DNA of 64,000 nucleotides from an uncultured Clostridia bacterium (GTDB taxonomy: Bacteria; Bacillota; Clostridia; Oscillospirales; Oscillospiraceae): assembly GCA_937890525.1 (NCBI GenBank), contig CALADI010000048.1, forward strand, positions 124,001 to 188,000, given 5' to 3'. This document shows, piece after piece, positions 8,481-17,190 of the stretch (the first letter of the stretch is position 1; every line of letters begins with the position of its first letter). The notes beneath the pieces are model-generated. The model saw only the letters and a list, made by a program, of their open reading frames with translations, searched no databases and was not told the origin of the DNA. The position numbers and the translations under genes are program-made.

Positions 8481-8509
8481 TTGACATCGTGCTCTTTAAC
8501 GGCTATAAT
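8481..8509 (+). promoter_or_regulatory. consensus promoter of the tetR-DUF2871 pair
   Basis: An exact TTGACA (8481-8486) and an exact TATAAT (8504-8509) with a 17-base spacer, about 30 bases upstream of the TetR start. Confidence 0.93.
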
Positions 8510-8523
8510 GAACATCGTTCATT
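8507..8523. promoter_or_regulatory. TetR-type operator overlapping the -10
   Basis: AATGAAC-ATC-GTTCATT is a perfect 17-bp palindrome that overlaps the end of the -10 box and the likely transcription start. Binding there would block the promoter, so autorepression by the TetR protein encoded just downstream is the simple reading. Confidence 0.78.
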
Positions 8524-8538
8524 TTGAGGTGATGCGTC

Positions 8539-9102
8539 ATGAGAAATCAAGTAACCACAAGAGACGAGCTGCTGCAAGTCAGCCGCCGTCTGGTCTGCTG
8601 CCAAGGATGGTCGGCGGTGAATATCCGCTCCATTGCCGCCGAGTGCGGCATCTCCGTGGGGTCGGTGTACCACTATTTTGCATCCAAGCAGGAGCTGGCG
8701 GAAGCTACGGGGGACAGCATCTGGCAGGAGATCTTCTGCCGCCCGGAGGATGACCGGGTGATGGGGGACATTCTGGAATTTTTGACATGGGTCTACCGCA
8801 GGATGGAGCTGGGCGCCGGGCGGTATCCCGGATTCTTCACCCTCCATTCGGCGGAGTATCTGCGGATGAATGGTCAGGATCAGCAGCGCACCGGTCAGCA
8901 CCGGCAGCACATCCATGACATCCTGTGCCAAGTGCTTCGGGCAGATCCGGCGATCCGTGGGGATGCCTTCGATGATTCCTTCACCCGGGAGCAGTTTGCC
9001 CATGTGCTGTTTTCGCTGATCTTTGCTTCGCTGCTTCAGGGGGAGCATGATCCCCGCCCTGTGGTGGAGATGGCGCGAAGGACTCTTTACCGCCAGCCCT
9101 GA
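8539..9102 (+). CDS. TetR/AcrR-family regulator
   Basis: A 187-residue TetR-family repressor. The N-terminal DNA-binding domain (about 8-55) has the typical NIRSIAAECGISVGSVYHYF helix-turn-helix; the C-terminal ligand domain is diverged, as usual. The start is ATG 8539 with GAGGTGATGC upstream. It is co-oriented with a small DUF2871 membrane protein 32 bases downstream, from a consensus promoter carrying a palindrome. The pair is probably a self-regulated unit. The inducer is unknown. Confidence 0.9.
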   Translation: MRNQVTTRDELLQVSRRLVCCQGWSAVNIRSIAAECGISVGSVYHYFASKQELAEATGDSIWQEIFCRPEDDRVMGDILEFLTWVYRRMELGAGRYPGFFTLHSAEYLRMNGQDQQRTGQHRQHIHDILCQVLRADPAIRGDAFDDSFTREQFAHVLFSLIFASLLQGEHDPRPVVEMARRTLYRQP

Positions 9103-9134
9103 CACAAATACACAGAAAAGACAGGAGACAGCTT

Positions 9135-9545
9135 ATGAAAAAGTACGCAAATTCCGCATTGATCTATGCCATCGCAGCCATGGTGTTCGGGGTGTTCTAC
9201 CGGGAATTCACCAAGTTTATGGGATTCACCGGGGAAACCGCCCTGTCTGTGATGCACACCCACTATTTTATGCTGGGTATGGTGATGTTCCTGCTGATGC
9301 TGCTGCTGGAGAAGCAGTTCGCCTTCACCAACGGCAAAACCGGCAGAGTCCTGCTGGTCTACCACGCAGGGCTGAACCTCACCGGGGTGATGTTCCTGAT
9401 CCGCGGGGTGACGCAGGTGATGGGAATGTCCTTGTCCTCCGGGATGAACGCCGCCATCTCCGGCATGGCGGGCATCGGGCACATCCTGCTGGGTGTCAGC
9501 ATGGTTCTGCTGCTGGTGCAGATCAAAAAGAGCGTCCGGGCATAA
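9135..9545 (+). CDS. DUF2871 small membrane protein
   Basis: A 136-residue integral membrane protein with four predicted hydrophobic segments (about 8-25, 40-62, 75-100, 110-130). The sequence matches the DUF2871 family, whose function is not known; conserved features visible are YREFTKF, HTHYFMLGM and YHAGLNLTG, including histidines at or near membrane edges. The start is ATG 9135 with AGGAGAC upstream. It is co-transcribed with the TetR regulator and followed by a strong terminator. Regulation by TetR suggests a stress or efflux-related role, but nothing in the sequence proves it. Confidence 0.82.
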   Translation: MKKYANSALIYAIAAMVFGVFYREFTKFMGFTGETALSVMHTHYFMLGMVMFLLMLLLEKQFAFTNGKTGRVLLVYHAGLNLTGVMFLIRGVTQVMGMSLSSGMNAAISGMAGIGHILLGVSMVLLLVQIKKSVRA

Positions 9546-9560
9546 CAAAAGACGCAGCCG

Positions 9561-9603
9561 CCAGACCCCCGATCTGTTGCATGGATCGGGGGTCTGGTTT
9601 TAT
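9561..9603 (+). terminator. rho-independent terminator
   Basis: A 14-bp stem (CCAGACCCCCGATC with its complement), nine-base loop, then GTTTTAT. It ends the tetR-DUF2871 transcript. The following 160 bases up to the next promoter hold nothing recognisable. Confidence 0.9.
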
Positions 9604-9762
9604 ATTCCTTCGGGAGATTGTGGATTGTCCATAAAGTTTGCTGGAAGAATTGTGCAATTTTAACAACGGATATGGCTTCGAAATGGATGTTTCAGAAAAA
9701 ATGTCTAAACGATGAGAGATGACCCAAAAGGAGAAACATTATGCCATTTCACGACCAAACCG

Positions 9763-9791
9763 TTGACACTTTATGTCGGCGTCCATAGAAT
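9763..9791 (+). promoter_or_regulatory. promoter of the serine hydrolase gene
   Basis: TTGACA (9763-9768) and TAGAAT (9786-9791), 17-base spacer. The transcript would begin near 9798, which rules out the longer open frame beginning at 9712 and supports the ATG at 9865. Confidence 0.82.
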
Positions 9792-9864
9792 AGGGGGCAA
9801 AGCAGAAGCCCCGGACAATGGGCGCTCTGCCCCACACCGCAGATATAAGGAGGATCCCATATCT

Positions 9865-11976
9865 ATGAAAACCATTCGTGCGATGAAAAAAAGCGGCGCT
9901 CTTGCCATGGCAGCGCTGATGGCGGCAGGCGCCGTGATGACGGGCTGTGCCCCCGCAGCCCCGGCAGGAACGCCCACCGAGACTACCGGTGCGGTCCAGC
10001 AGTCCAACCAGACGGAGCCTGCCAAGGTCTCCGTGCAGGAGACGACCCTGAAGGAAGCTGGATGGCAGGCAGAGGTCGTGTTCCCCGACTGGGCGGGCTA
10101 TACCGACGATACCCTTGCGCTGAACAGCATGTACAGCTTCACTTCCTACCATGGTCAGGGCAAGCTGTATATCACCCCCGCTGAGGGCGTGACCGGATTT
10201 TCTCTGTATGTCAACAACCAGCCCATCGATACCAGCGCCATGACCGCTGGTAAGACTTGGGAGGTGGACATTGCCGCGTATACCCTCGACGGCATCAACA
10301 CCATTCAGGTCAGCAGCGTCACCCCCGGCGACATTGCCGAGGCCGTCAAGGTGAACATTCCCTATCCCACCGTTGTGGAGGGCACCCTGGAAGAGGTGGG
10401 CCTCGACCCGGCGGTTCTCGATGCCATCAGCGACATCATTGCAGCCGATGTGGAGCATGGCTTCCCCAGCGCACAGATGGCCATTGTCAAGGACGGCCGT
10501 CTGGTGTACCAGAACGCATGGGGCACGGTGAATGCCTACAATCCGGACGGCACCCCCAAGACCGACAGCCCCGCTGTGACCAACGATACCCTGTACGATC
10601 TGGCTTCCAATACCAAGATGTACTCCGTCAACTATGCGCTGCAATATCTGGTCAGCAACGGCGCCATCGATCTGGACAGCCGGATCGTGGATCTGATGGG
10701 ACCGGAGTTCGTGGATGACACCGTGTCCATTGCCTTCGCCGACTATGATCCGGTGGAGCTGGAGACCGTCAAGCAGTGGAAGTCCCAGCTGACCATCCGG
10801 GATGTGCTGCGCCATCAGGCAGGCTTCCCCGCTGACCCCCAGTATTACAATGACGCATTCGACCAGACCACCCAGAAGTACGCTCCGGGCGTGGAGAATG
10901 TGCTGTTCTCCGGCAGCGACGGCAGCGAGGAAACCCGTCAGAACACCCTGAAATCCATCTATAAGACCCCGCTGATGTATCAGCCCGGCACCAAGACCGT
11001 GTATTCCGATGTGGACTACATGCTGCTGAGCTATGTCATCGAGAAGGTCACCGGCAAGGACTTCCAGACCTTCCTCAAGGAGACCTTCTGGGATCCCATG
11101 GGGCTGACCCATGTGACTTATAACCCCCTGAACAACGGCTACAAGCCTGAGGATTGCGCAGCCACCGAGCTCAACGGCAGCACCCGTGACGGCGCGGTCT
11201 CCTTCACCGGCGCGCGTACCGAAACCCTGCAGGGACTGGTTCATGACGGAAAGGCCTACTACGCCATGGGCGGCGTGTCCGGTCATGCCGGCATGTTCGC
11301 CAATGCCACGGATCTGGCAAAGCTGGCATCGGTGATGCTCACCGGCGGCTATGGCGAGCACAAGTTCTTCAGCCGCAATGTGATGGACACCTTCACCGCC
11401 CCCAAGAAGGAGGATGCTGCCAACTGGGGTCTGGGATGGTGGCGTGAGGGCGACATGAAGCGCCCCTGGTACTTCGGCACCCAGTCCTCTGTGGACACCA
11501 TCGGCCATCAGGGCTGGACCGGCACGCTGACGCTGATCGATCCGGACGAGAATCTGGTGGTGGTCTACCTCACCAATAAGATCAACTCCCCGGTGACCGA
11601 TCCCGCCGCAAATCTCAACACATTCAACGGCAACTGGTATACCGCTTCTACTCTGGGCTTTGTGGGTCAGATGCTCTATCAGGGCATTGAGGAGCGCACC
11701 GTAGTTTCCGGCACCGCCATGTCTTCGCTGATCTCCGACATGGCAAACAGCAAGTTCAAGCTGGTGGCCGAGGAGACGGATCTGACGGCAGATCATCCCA
11801 TCGTCCGCTCTGCCTATGCCCTGACTGATGTTCTGTTCGACCGGGCTCAGGAATCCGGCAACGCCGAGGATTGGCAGTATGCCGAGAATGCGCTGGCTCA
11901 GCTGGATGAGACCAGAGATGCCGAGCAGATCGCCCGGCTCAGCGAGATCCTGGCCAAGTCCGGCAAGGCGGAGTAA
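9865..11976 (+). CDS. beta-lactamase-fold serine hydrolase lipoprotein (AmiE/PBP4-like)
   Basis: A 703-residue exported lipoprotein. The signal peptide ends in a lipobox with Cys28 (MTGC), a disordered Thr/Pro/Glu stretch and an immunoglobulin-like region (about 65-165) follow, then a class C beta-lactamase/PBP-type domain (about 180-600) with Ser248-x-x-Lys251 (SNTK), a Tyr-Ser-Asp motif (VYSDVDY) and a GHQGWTGT segment in place of KTG. The family includes esterases, D-amino-acid peptidases and the Bacillus amidase AmiE, which works with NagZ and NamZ in MurNAc release. NagZ and mur genes nearby make a peptidoglycan role plausible. ATG 9865 follows AAGGAGG. The activity is inferred. Confidence 0.83.
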   Translation: MKTIRAMKKSGALAMAALMAAGAVMTGCAPAAPAGTPTETTGAVQQSNQTEPAKVSVQETTLKEAGWQAEVVFPDWAGYTDDTLALNSMYSFTSYHGQGKLYITPAEGVTGFSLYVNNQPIDTSAMTAGKTWEVDIAAYTLDGINTIQVSSVTPGDIAEAVKVNIPYPTVVEGTLEEVGLDPAVLDAISDIIAADVEHGFPSAQMAIVKDGRLVYQNAWGTVNAYNPDGTPKTDSPAVTNDTLYDLASNTKMYSVNYALQYLVSNGAIDLDSRIVDLMGPEFVDDTVSIAFADYDPVELETVKQWKSQLTIRDVLRHQAGFPADPQYYNDAFDQTTQKYAPGVENVLFSGSDGSEETRQNTLKSIYKTPLMYQPGTKTVYSDVDYMLLSYVIEKVTGKDFQTFLKETFWDPMGLTHVTYNPLNNGYKPEDCAATELNGSTRDGAVSFTGARTETLQGLVHDGKAYYAMGGVSGHAGMFANATDLAKLASVMLTGGYGEHKFFSRNVMDTFTAPKKEDAANWGLGWWREGDMKRPWYFGTQSSVDTIGHQGWTGTLTLIDPDENLVVVYLTNKINSPVTDPAANLNTFNGNWYTASTLGFVGQMLYQGIEERTVVSGTAMSSLISDMANSKFKLVAEETDLTADHPIVRSAYALTDVLFDRAQESGNAEDWQYAENALAQLDETRDAEQIARLSEILAKSGKAE

Positions 11977-12001
11977 GATCCCCAATATCGTCTAATATTC
12001 C

Positions 12002-12052
12002 AAAAACGGCAGGTAAGCGCCCCGAAAGGGGTTGCTTACCTGCCGTTTTTTC
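12002..12052. terminator. bidirectional terminator
   Basis: AAAAACGGCAGGTAAGC pairs with GCTTACCTGCCGTTTTT around a loop with an inner GCCCC-GAAA-GGGG hairpin. It separates the convergent serine hydrolase and alpha-amylase genes. Confidence 0.92.
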
Positions 12053-12067
12053 GCAGGAAAAGGGTGG

Positions 12068-13528
12068 TCACATCCGGGTGGGATCTTTGGGCACCCATAC
12101 GGATACCGAGCCGCCGCTCACCGGGAAATTGCCGCAGCCGGAGTCATCCAGCGTCACCGTGCCGGGGTGGTTGCCCAGCAGATCTACGCAGACCTTCCCG
12201 GCAAAACCGATGCCCATGCACATGAAATTCTCGCCCCCGCGGCAGTCTGACAGCACCACCGCCAGCCCGGAGCCGGGGTGGGCATCGTCGCCGGAGCGGG
12301 TCCAGCCGATGATGTTGGGGTCGTTGAAATAATCGGTCTGCTCCCCCCATGCAAGGCGCTGCCGGGCGTCCAGCAGCTTGGTCAGAGGGTCTCCCACAGG
12401 GTCGATGCCGTCGTGGGGGATGCCGTACAGATCTCCATAGAACACACAGGGCACCCCCTCCTGCCGCAGCAGGATCAGGGCGTAGGCCAGAGGGCGGAAC
12501 CAGCCCTGCACCCAAGATTGGAGCGCCTGACCGGGCTGGGTATCGTGGTTGTCCACAAAGGTGACGGCGTGACCGGGTCTTGCGCGCACCAGCGTGCCGT
12601 CAAAGATCCGGCGCATATCGAACTGACCGTCGCAGGAGGAAGCCCGCAGGAAATTGAAGTGCAGCGGCACATCAAACAGGCTCATCACCTGACCGCAGCG
12701 GTCTAAGTAGTGGGTCAGATCCCCCACCTCGGGGCTCCAATATTCCCCGACGGACCACAATGGACGGTTGAACCGCTCCCGCAGGGCTTGCAGCCAATGG
12801 GCGAAGAAGGTGAAGCGGATGTGCTTCACCGCATCCAGACGGAAACCGTCCACCCCGGTGAAGGGCAGATACCACGCACCCCACCGATCCAGTTCGGCGA
12901 TGACATTGGGGTTGCCCATGTCCAGATCCGCACCCATCAGGTAGTCATAGTTGCCGTTTTCCCCGTCTACCTCTTGATCCCATTGCTTGCCCACAAATTC
13001 GTAGATGCCCTGGCGCTTGTTCTGATCGTTCCAGTCCACCCCGTCAAAATCGGTGTGATCCCAGCAGAAGTCGGAGTATTTCCCATTTCTGCCGGGGAAA
13101 CGGAATCCTGTCCACGCTTGAATGGTCTGGGGCGCACCCAGCTCCACATTGCGGTCGTCCCCGGCGCAGACCTCGGCAGACACGGATTCGGCATAGTCTG
13201 CCCCCATCCGGTGGTTCAGCACCACATCGGCAATGGCACGCAGACCGTTGTCGTGGAGGGCTTGGATGGCGGCAAGATAGTCGTCCTTGGTGCCGTATTT
13301 GGTGGGGACGGAGCCTTTCTGGTCGAATTCGCCCAGATCGTACAGGTCGTAGACCCCGTAGCCCACATCGTGGATGCCGGATGCCCCTTTGTAGGCGGGG
13401 GGCAGCCAGACCCCGGTGAAGCCCGCCTTGGCAAGATTCGGGGCGTCCTGCCGAAGCCGCTGCCAGTGTTTGCCGTCCGGGGGAAGATACCATTCAAAAT
13501 ATTGCAGGAGCGTGGGTTGCTTGTCCAT
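12068..13528 (-). CDS. cytoplasmic alpha-amylase, GH13
   Basis: A 486-residue GH13 alpha-amylase without a signal peptide, close to the GH13_5 cytoplasmic type. The four conserved regions are visible: DVVLNHR, GFRLDAVKH (nucleophile Asp), VGEYW (acid/base Glu) and FVDNHDTQ (third Asp). It hydrolyses alpha-1,4 glucan or maltodextrin inside the cell. ATG 13528 has GGAG four bases upstream; longer in-frame starts lack a ribosome site and lie at or before the -10. It has its own promoter, which starts inside the stop codon of nagZ. Confidence 0.93.
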   Translation of the reverse strand: MDKQPTLLQYFEWYLPPDGKHWQRLRQDAPNLAKAGFTGVWLPPAYKGASGIHDVGYGVYDLYDLGEFDQKGSVPTKYGTKDDYLAAIQALHDNGLRAIADVVLNHRMGADYAESVSAEVCAGDDRNVELGAPQTIQAWTGFRFPGRNGKYSDFCWDHTDFDGVDWNDQNKRQGIYEFVGKQWDQEVDGENGNYDYLMGADLDMGNPNVIAELDRWGAWYLPFTGVDGFRLDAVKHIRFTFFAHWLQALRERFNRPLWSVGEYWSPEVGDLTHYLDRCGQVMSLFDVPLHFNFLRASSCDGQFDMRRIFDGTLVRARPGHAVTFVDNHDTQPGQALQSWVQGWFRPLAYALILLRQEGVPCVFYGDLYGIPHDGIDPVGDPLTKLLDARQRLAWGEQTDYFNDPNIIGWTRSGDDAHPGSGLAVVLSDCRGGENFMCMGIGFAGKVCVDLLGNHPGTVTLDDSGCGNFPVSGGSVSVWVPKDPTRM

Positions 13529-13562
13529 GTGCTCCACCATCCTTTCACGGGAAATCGCCCTT

Positions 13563-13591
13563 ATTATACGACCATATTCCCGCTTTTTCAA
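13563..13591 (-). promoter_or_regulatory. alpha-amylase promoter
   Basis: On the minus strand TTGAAA (13586-13591) and TATAAT (13563-13568) with a 17-base spacer. The -35 box overlaps the TGA of the upstream nagZ gene. Confidence 0.8.
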
Positions 13592-14766
13592 CCGTGGGCG
13601 GGGGTCACAGCCAGCCCCAGCGACTGCTTCAGGCGCAGGATCCGCAGCACGGCTTGGTCGACCTGCTCCATGGGGATCTTGCCGGAGCGGACGGCGTCCA
13701 GTACCGCCGGGATCTGGAGTTCAAACTCCGAGGAGCAGAGCAGATCGTTCCCCGCCTGCACCGCAAGCACGGCGATTTCTTCGGCAGAGCCGAATTCCCC
13801 GGCGCCATCCATGACCAGATCATCGGTGAGGATCACCCCTCCAAAGCCCAGCTCCTCCCGCAGCACCCGGTGGACTTCCGGGGACAGGGATGCCGGGAGC
13901 CGGTCGTCCATGCAGACCACCACATTGTGGCTCACCAGCACCATCCCGGCGCCGGATTCGATCCCGGCACGGAAGGGCAGAAAATCTTCGGATCGGAAGG
14001 TCTCGTAGGGGCGGTGGTCGTAGGCGATGCCGGTATGGGTGTCAACATTGCCGCCGTAGCCGGGGAAATGCTTCAGGGCGCAGCCCATGCGGCTGCGGGT
14101 CATGGTCTGCACCACCTCCCGGACATAGGATGCCGTGTGCCGGGCGTCCTGACCGAAGCTGCGGTCGTAGATGAAATCATCCGGGTCTTGAGACAGGTCG
14201 CACACCGGCGCCAGATTCAGATTGATGCCCAACCCCGACAACAGGCTGCATTTTTCCTTGGTGTCCTCCACGATCCGCTGAAGCCCACCCTGTTGGTACA
14301 GGTCTTTGGGGGATGCAAATGGCTCCGGGCGAAGCAGGGGATTTCGGCTCACCCGGTTCACGGTGCCCCCTTCTTCGTCCACGGCGATGAACATGGGGAT
14401 GGAGACGGCGGACTGATAACCGGCGATGGTGTCTGCCACCTGTTCATGGCTGCGGTCTTCGAAATCCCGGGCGAACAGGAGATATCCGCCCAACTGATAC
14501 TGGGAAGCCAGCTCCGGGGCGTATTCCTCGGGGCACCGGGCGAGGAACATCTGCCCCACCTTCTGCTCCAAGGTCATGGTGTCCAAGAGGGATACCATGG
14601 GATCGGGGCGGGTCTCCGGGGGCGCCGTCTCCGGCGGAGCCGTTTCCGCAGGAATGGTCTGGGGCGCAGCGGCGGCTGCTTGGGTGGGATCGGATGGGGC
14701 GGGGCTGCACCCCCATAGCAGGAGCAGCAGGACAAGCAGGCTAAGCCCTTGGAATCTGGGTCGCAT
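13588..14766 (-). CDS. nagZ: NagZ-type beta-N-acetylhexosaminidase lipoprotein, GH3
   Basis: A 392-residue GH3 glycosidase. It begins with a short signal peptide and lipobox Cys20 (LLWGC), a Pro/Thr/Glu-rich linker (about 22-55), then the GH3 barrel. Diagnostic parts are IAVDEEGGTVNR, the catalytic-loop region CALKHFPGYGG...DTHTG, and the nucleophile Asp in VILTDDLVMDG. NagZ removes GlcNAc from MurNAc-containing fragments; an exported version acts on wall fragments outside the membrane, as in Bacillus. ATG 14766 follows GGAGG. The neighbouring AmiE-like lipoprotein and the MurNAc operon fit one recovery pathway. A related GH3 hexosaminidase specificity cannot be excluded. Confidence 0.88.
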   Translation of the reverse strand: MRPRFQGLSLLVLLLLLWGCSPAPSDPTQAAAAAPQTIPAETAPPETAPPETRPDPMVSLLDTMTLEQKVGQMFLARCPEEYAPELASQYQLGGYLLFARDFEDRSHEQVADTIAGYQSAVSIPMFIAVDEEGGTVNRVSRNPLLRPEPFASPKDLYQQGGLQRIVEDTKEKCSLLSGLGINLNLAPVCDLSQDPDDFIYDRSFGQDARHTASYVREVVQTMTRSRMGCALKHFPGYGGNVDTHTGIAYDHRPYETFRSEDFLPFRAGIESGAGMVLVSHNVVVCMDDRLPASLSPEVHRVLREELGFGGVILTDDLVMDGAGEFGSAEEIAVLAVQAGNDLLCSSEFELQIPAVLDAVRSGKIPMEQVDQAVLRILRLKQSLGLAVTPAHG

Positions 14767-14941
14767 CGTGCCTCCGTTCTGCCCAAAACGGGCGCTTTTT
14801 GTTTTATTATAGTATATCCGCAGAAAAATGCAACCGATCAGAAGGGCATAAGATGTTCAGCGCCGGAGCGCAGAAATCCGGCGGTGAAGGGGTGCGTCGA
14901 ATTTGGTCACAATTATTTTACAGAAAACCCATAATTGGCTC

Positions 14942-14970
14942 TTGCTTTTTTCGGCATAGTGCTGTATGAT
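14942..14970 (+). promoter_or_regulatory. groESL promoter
   Basis: TTGCTT (14942-14947) and TATGAT (14965-14970) with a 17-base spacer, immediately before the CIRCE element. Confidence 0.8.
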
Positions 14971-14977
14971 ATCAGCG

Positions 14978-15004
14978 TTAGCACTCAGGAGATAAGAGTG
15001 CTAA
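14978..15004. promoter_or_regulatory. CIRCE element (HrcA operator)
   Basis: TTAGCACTC, nine bases, GAGTGCTAA: an exact match to the CIRCE consensus. It covers the transcription start and 5' leader of groES, so HrcA repression of groESL is expected. hrcA itself is not in the window. Confidence 0.98.
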
Positions 15005-15079
15005 TCCAAGACACACAGAAAAATGGGATACGCCGCCAAGACCGGCGCCCCGTCTGAAATAGGAATTGGAGGAATCGAT

Positions 15080-15352
15080 ATGACACTCAAACCCATGTCT
15101 GACAACGTTCTGCTGAAGCAGCACGAAGCAAGCGAGACCACCGTCGGCGGCATCATTCTTGCCACCACCAACAAGGAAAAGCCTGCCATCTATGAGGTGG
15201 TTTCCGTGGGCCCCGGCACCAAGGATGTGACCATGACCGTCAAGCCCGGCGAGAAGGTTGTCGTCAGCAAGTATGTGGGCACCGATGTTACCCTGGACAA
15301 GGTGGACTACAAGTTTGTCAAGCAGGACGAGATCCTGGCTGTTGTGGAGTAA
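15080..15352 (+). CDS. groES: co-chaperonin GroES
   Basis: A 90-residue GroES, the lid of the GroEL chamber. Typical features are LKPMSDNVLLK at the N-terminus, the mobile loop with TVGGIILA, and GEKVVVSKYVGTDV. ATG 15080 follows GGAGG by 7 bases; the frame is open further upstream but only through the CIRCE leader. It lies 15 bases before groEL. Confidence 0.98.
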   Translation: MTLKPMSDNVLLKQHEASETTVGGIILATTNKEKPAIYEVVSVGPGTKDVTMTVKPGEKVVVSKYVGTDVTLDKVDYKFVKQDEILAVVE

Positions 15353-15367
15353 TAAGGAGGAGTTATC

Positions 15368-16999
15368 ATGTCTAAGATGATCGTATATGGAGAAGAAGCC
15401 CGCAAGAAGCTGCAGGCCGGCATCGACCAGCTTGCCGATACCGTCAAGGTCACCATCGGCCCCAAGGGCCGCAATGTGGTGCTGGGCAAGAAGTACGGCG
15501 CACCTCTGGTCACCAACGACGGCGTGACCATCGCCAAGGAGATCGAGCTGGAGGATCCCTTTGAGAACATGGGCGCTCAGATGATCCGTGAAGTTGCCAC
15601 CCGCACCAACGATGTGGCAGGCGACGGCACCACCACCGCCACCCTGCTGGCCCAGGCCATCACCCGTGAGGGTCTGAAGAACCTGTCCGCAGGCGCCAAC
15701 CCCATGGTCATGCGCAAGGGCATCGAGAAGGCCGTGCAGGCCGCTGTGGAGGCCATCCGGGAGCATTCCGTCCCCGTCAACGGCTCTGAGGACATCGCCC
15801 GTGTCGGCACCGTTTCCTCCGGCGACGAGTCCATCGGCGCTCTGATCGCGGAAGCTATGGAGAAGGTGGGCACCGAGGGCGTCATCACCATCGAGGAGTC
15901 CAAGACCGCCGAGACCGGTCTGGATGTCGTCGAGGGTATGCAGTTCGACCGCGGCTACATCTCCCCCTACATGGTCACCGATACCGACAAGATGGAGGCT
16001 GTGCTGGACGATGCACTGATCCTCATCACCGATAAGAAGATCTCTTCCATTCAGGAGATCCTGCCCATTCTGGAGCCTGTGGTCAAGACCGGCAAGAAGA
16101 TGATGATCATTGCCGAGGATGTGGAAGGCGACGCTCTGGCTACCCTGCTGGTGAACCGTCTGCGTGGCAACTTCAACTGCGTCTGCGTCAAGGCACCCGG
16201 CTTCGGCGACCGCCGCAAGGCCATGCTGCAGGATATCGCCGTGCTCACCGGCGGCACCGTCATCTCCTCCGAGCTGAACATGGAGCTGACCGAGGCCACT
16301 CTGGCTGATCTGGGCCGTGCCCGTCAGGTGGTCATCACCAAGGACACCACCACCATCGTCGACGGCGAGGGCAGCCCCGAGGCCATCAAGGCCCGTGCCC
16401 ATGAGGTTCGTTCCGCCATTGCTACCACCACTTCCGACTACGACCGTGAGAAGCTGCAGGAGCGTCTGGCTAAGCTGACCGGCGGCGTTGCCGTGATCCG
16501 TGTGGGCGCTCAGACCGAGATCGCCATGAAGGAGCAGAAGCTGAGAGTGGAGGATGCGCTGAACGCCACCCGTGCCGCTGTGGAAGAGGGCATCGTGGCC
16601 GGCGGCGGTACCGCTCAGGTCAATGCCATCGCCGCTGTGGAGAAGATCATCGCCAAGCTCACCGGCGACGAGAAGACCGGCGCCAAGATCGTTGCCACCG
16701 CATTGCAGGCTCCCATCCGCCAGATCGCTGAGAACGCCGGCGTGGACGGCAGCGTGGTCTACGAGAAGGTCCGCAATTCCAAGAAGATCGGCTGGGGCTA
16801 CAATGCCTACACCGAGCAGTATGTGGATATGATCGGCGCAGGTATCGTCGATCCCACCAAGGTCACCCGCTCCTCTCTGGAGAATGCCGCCAGCGTTGCC
16901 GCCAGCGTGCTGACCACCGAGAGCCTGGTTGCCGACAAGCCCGATCCCGCCGGGGATGCTGCCGCTGCTGCCGCAGCCGCACAGGGCGGTATGTACTAA
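15368..16999 (+). CDS. groEL: chaperonin GroEL
   Basis: A 543-residue GroEL with standard features: VTIGPKGRNVVLGKKYG, the ATP-binding GDGTTTATLLAQA, KAPGFGDRRKAML in the apical domain and an Ala-rich tail ending GGMY. It folds cytosolic proteins with GroES. The ribosome site is AAGGAGG. The codon choice is strongly biased to C/G-ending codons, as for a highly expressed gene. Heat-shock control is by the CIRCE element upstream; the transcript ends at the hairpin 20 bases downstream. Confidence 0.99.
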   Translation: MSKMIVYGEEARKKLQAGIDQLADTVKVTIGPKGRNVVLGKKYGAPLVTNDGVTIAKEIELEDPFENMGAQMIREVATRTNDVAGDGTTTATLLAQAITREGLKNLSAGANPMVMRKGIEKAVQAAVEAIREHSVPVNGSEDIARVGTVSSGDESIGALIAEAMEKVGTEGVITIEESKTAETGLDVVEGMQFDRGYISPYMVTDTDKMEAVLDDALILITDKKISSIQEILPILEPVVKTGKKMMIIAEDVEGDALATLLVNRLRGNFNCVCVKAPGFGDRRKAMLQDIAVLTGGTVISSELNMELTEATLADLGRARQVVITKDTTTIVDGEGSPEAIKARAHEVRSAIATTTSDYDREKLQERLAKLTGGVAVIRVGAQTEIAMKEQKLRVEDALNATRAAVEEGIVAGGGTAQVNAIAAVEKIIAKLTGDEKTGAKIVATALQAPIRQIAENAGVDGSVVYEKVRNSKKIGWGYNAYTEQYVDMIGAGIVDPTKVTRSSLENAASVAASVLTTESLVADKPDPAGDAAAAAAAAQGGMY

Positions 17000-17018
17000 G
17001 CCACCGCAAAATTAGGAT

Positions 17019-17052
17019 CACCCGCCGCTCGCTTGAGCGGCGGGTGTTTTTT
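17019..17052 (+). terminator. groESL terminator
   Basis: CACCCGCCGCTC-GCTT-GAGCGGCGGGTG followed by six T. Confidence 0.95.
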
Positions 17053-17056
17053 GTGC

Positions 17057-17085
17057 TTGATTTTTCCCCGGGGGATTGGTATAAT
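17057..17085 (+). promoter_or_regulatory. tRNA-Ser promoter
   Basis: TTGATT (17057-17062) and TATAAT (17080-17085), 17-base spacer, 13 bases before the tRNA. Confidence 0.85.
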
Positions 17086-17098
17086 CAAGAGGTTATAC

Positions 17099-17190
17099 GG
17101 AGCAGTACTCAAGCTGGTCGAAGAGGCGTGACTCGAAATCTCGTAGGGCATGAAAGTGTCGCCAGGGTTCGAATCCCTGCTGCTCCGCCA
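17099..17190 (+). tRNA. tRNA-Ser(CGA)
   Basis: A 92-base class II tRNA with encoded CCA. The acceptor stem GGAGCAG/CTGCTCC is perfect, the anticodon loop is CTCGAAA (CGA, reading UCG), there is a long variable arm, and the T-arm is CAGGG-TTCGAAT-CCCTG. The anticodon stem CGTGA/TCTCG has one T-T mismatch at 29-41. The gene has its own promoter and terminator. Confidence 0.95.

Noticed and set aside
9739..11985. A 748-codon open frame on the minus strand opposite the serine hydrolase
   Set aside because: It mirrors the real gene codon by codon in GC-rich DNA, has His/Gly/Gln-rich composition, no ribosome site and no family. The same holds for the long antisense frames over groEL (14978-16402), the ABC exporter (17720-19564) and the CDF/trmB region (21481-23490).
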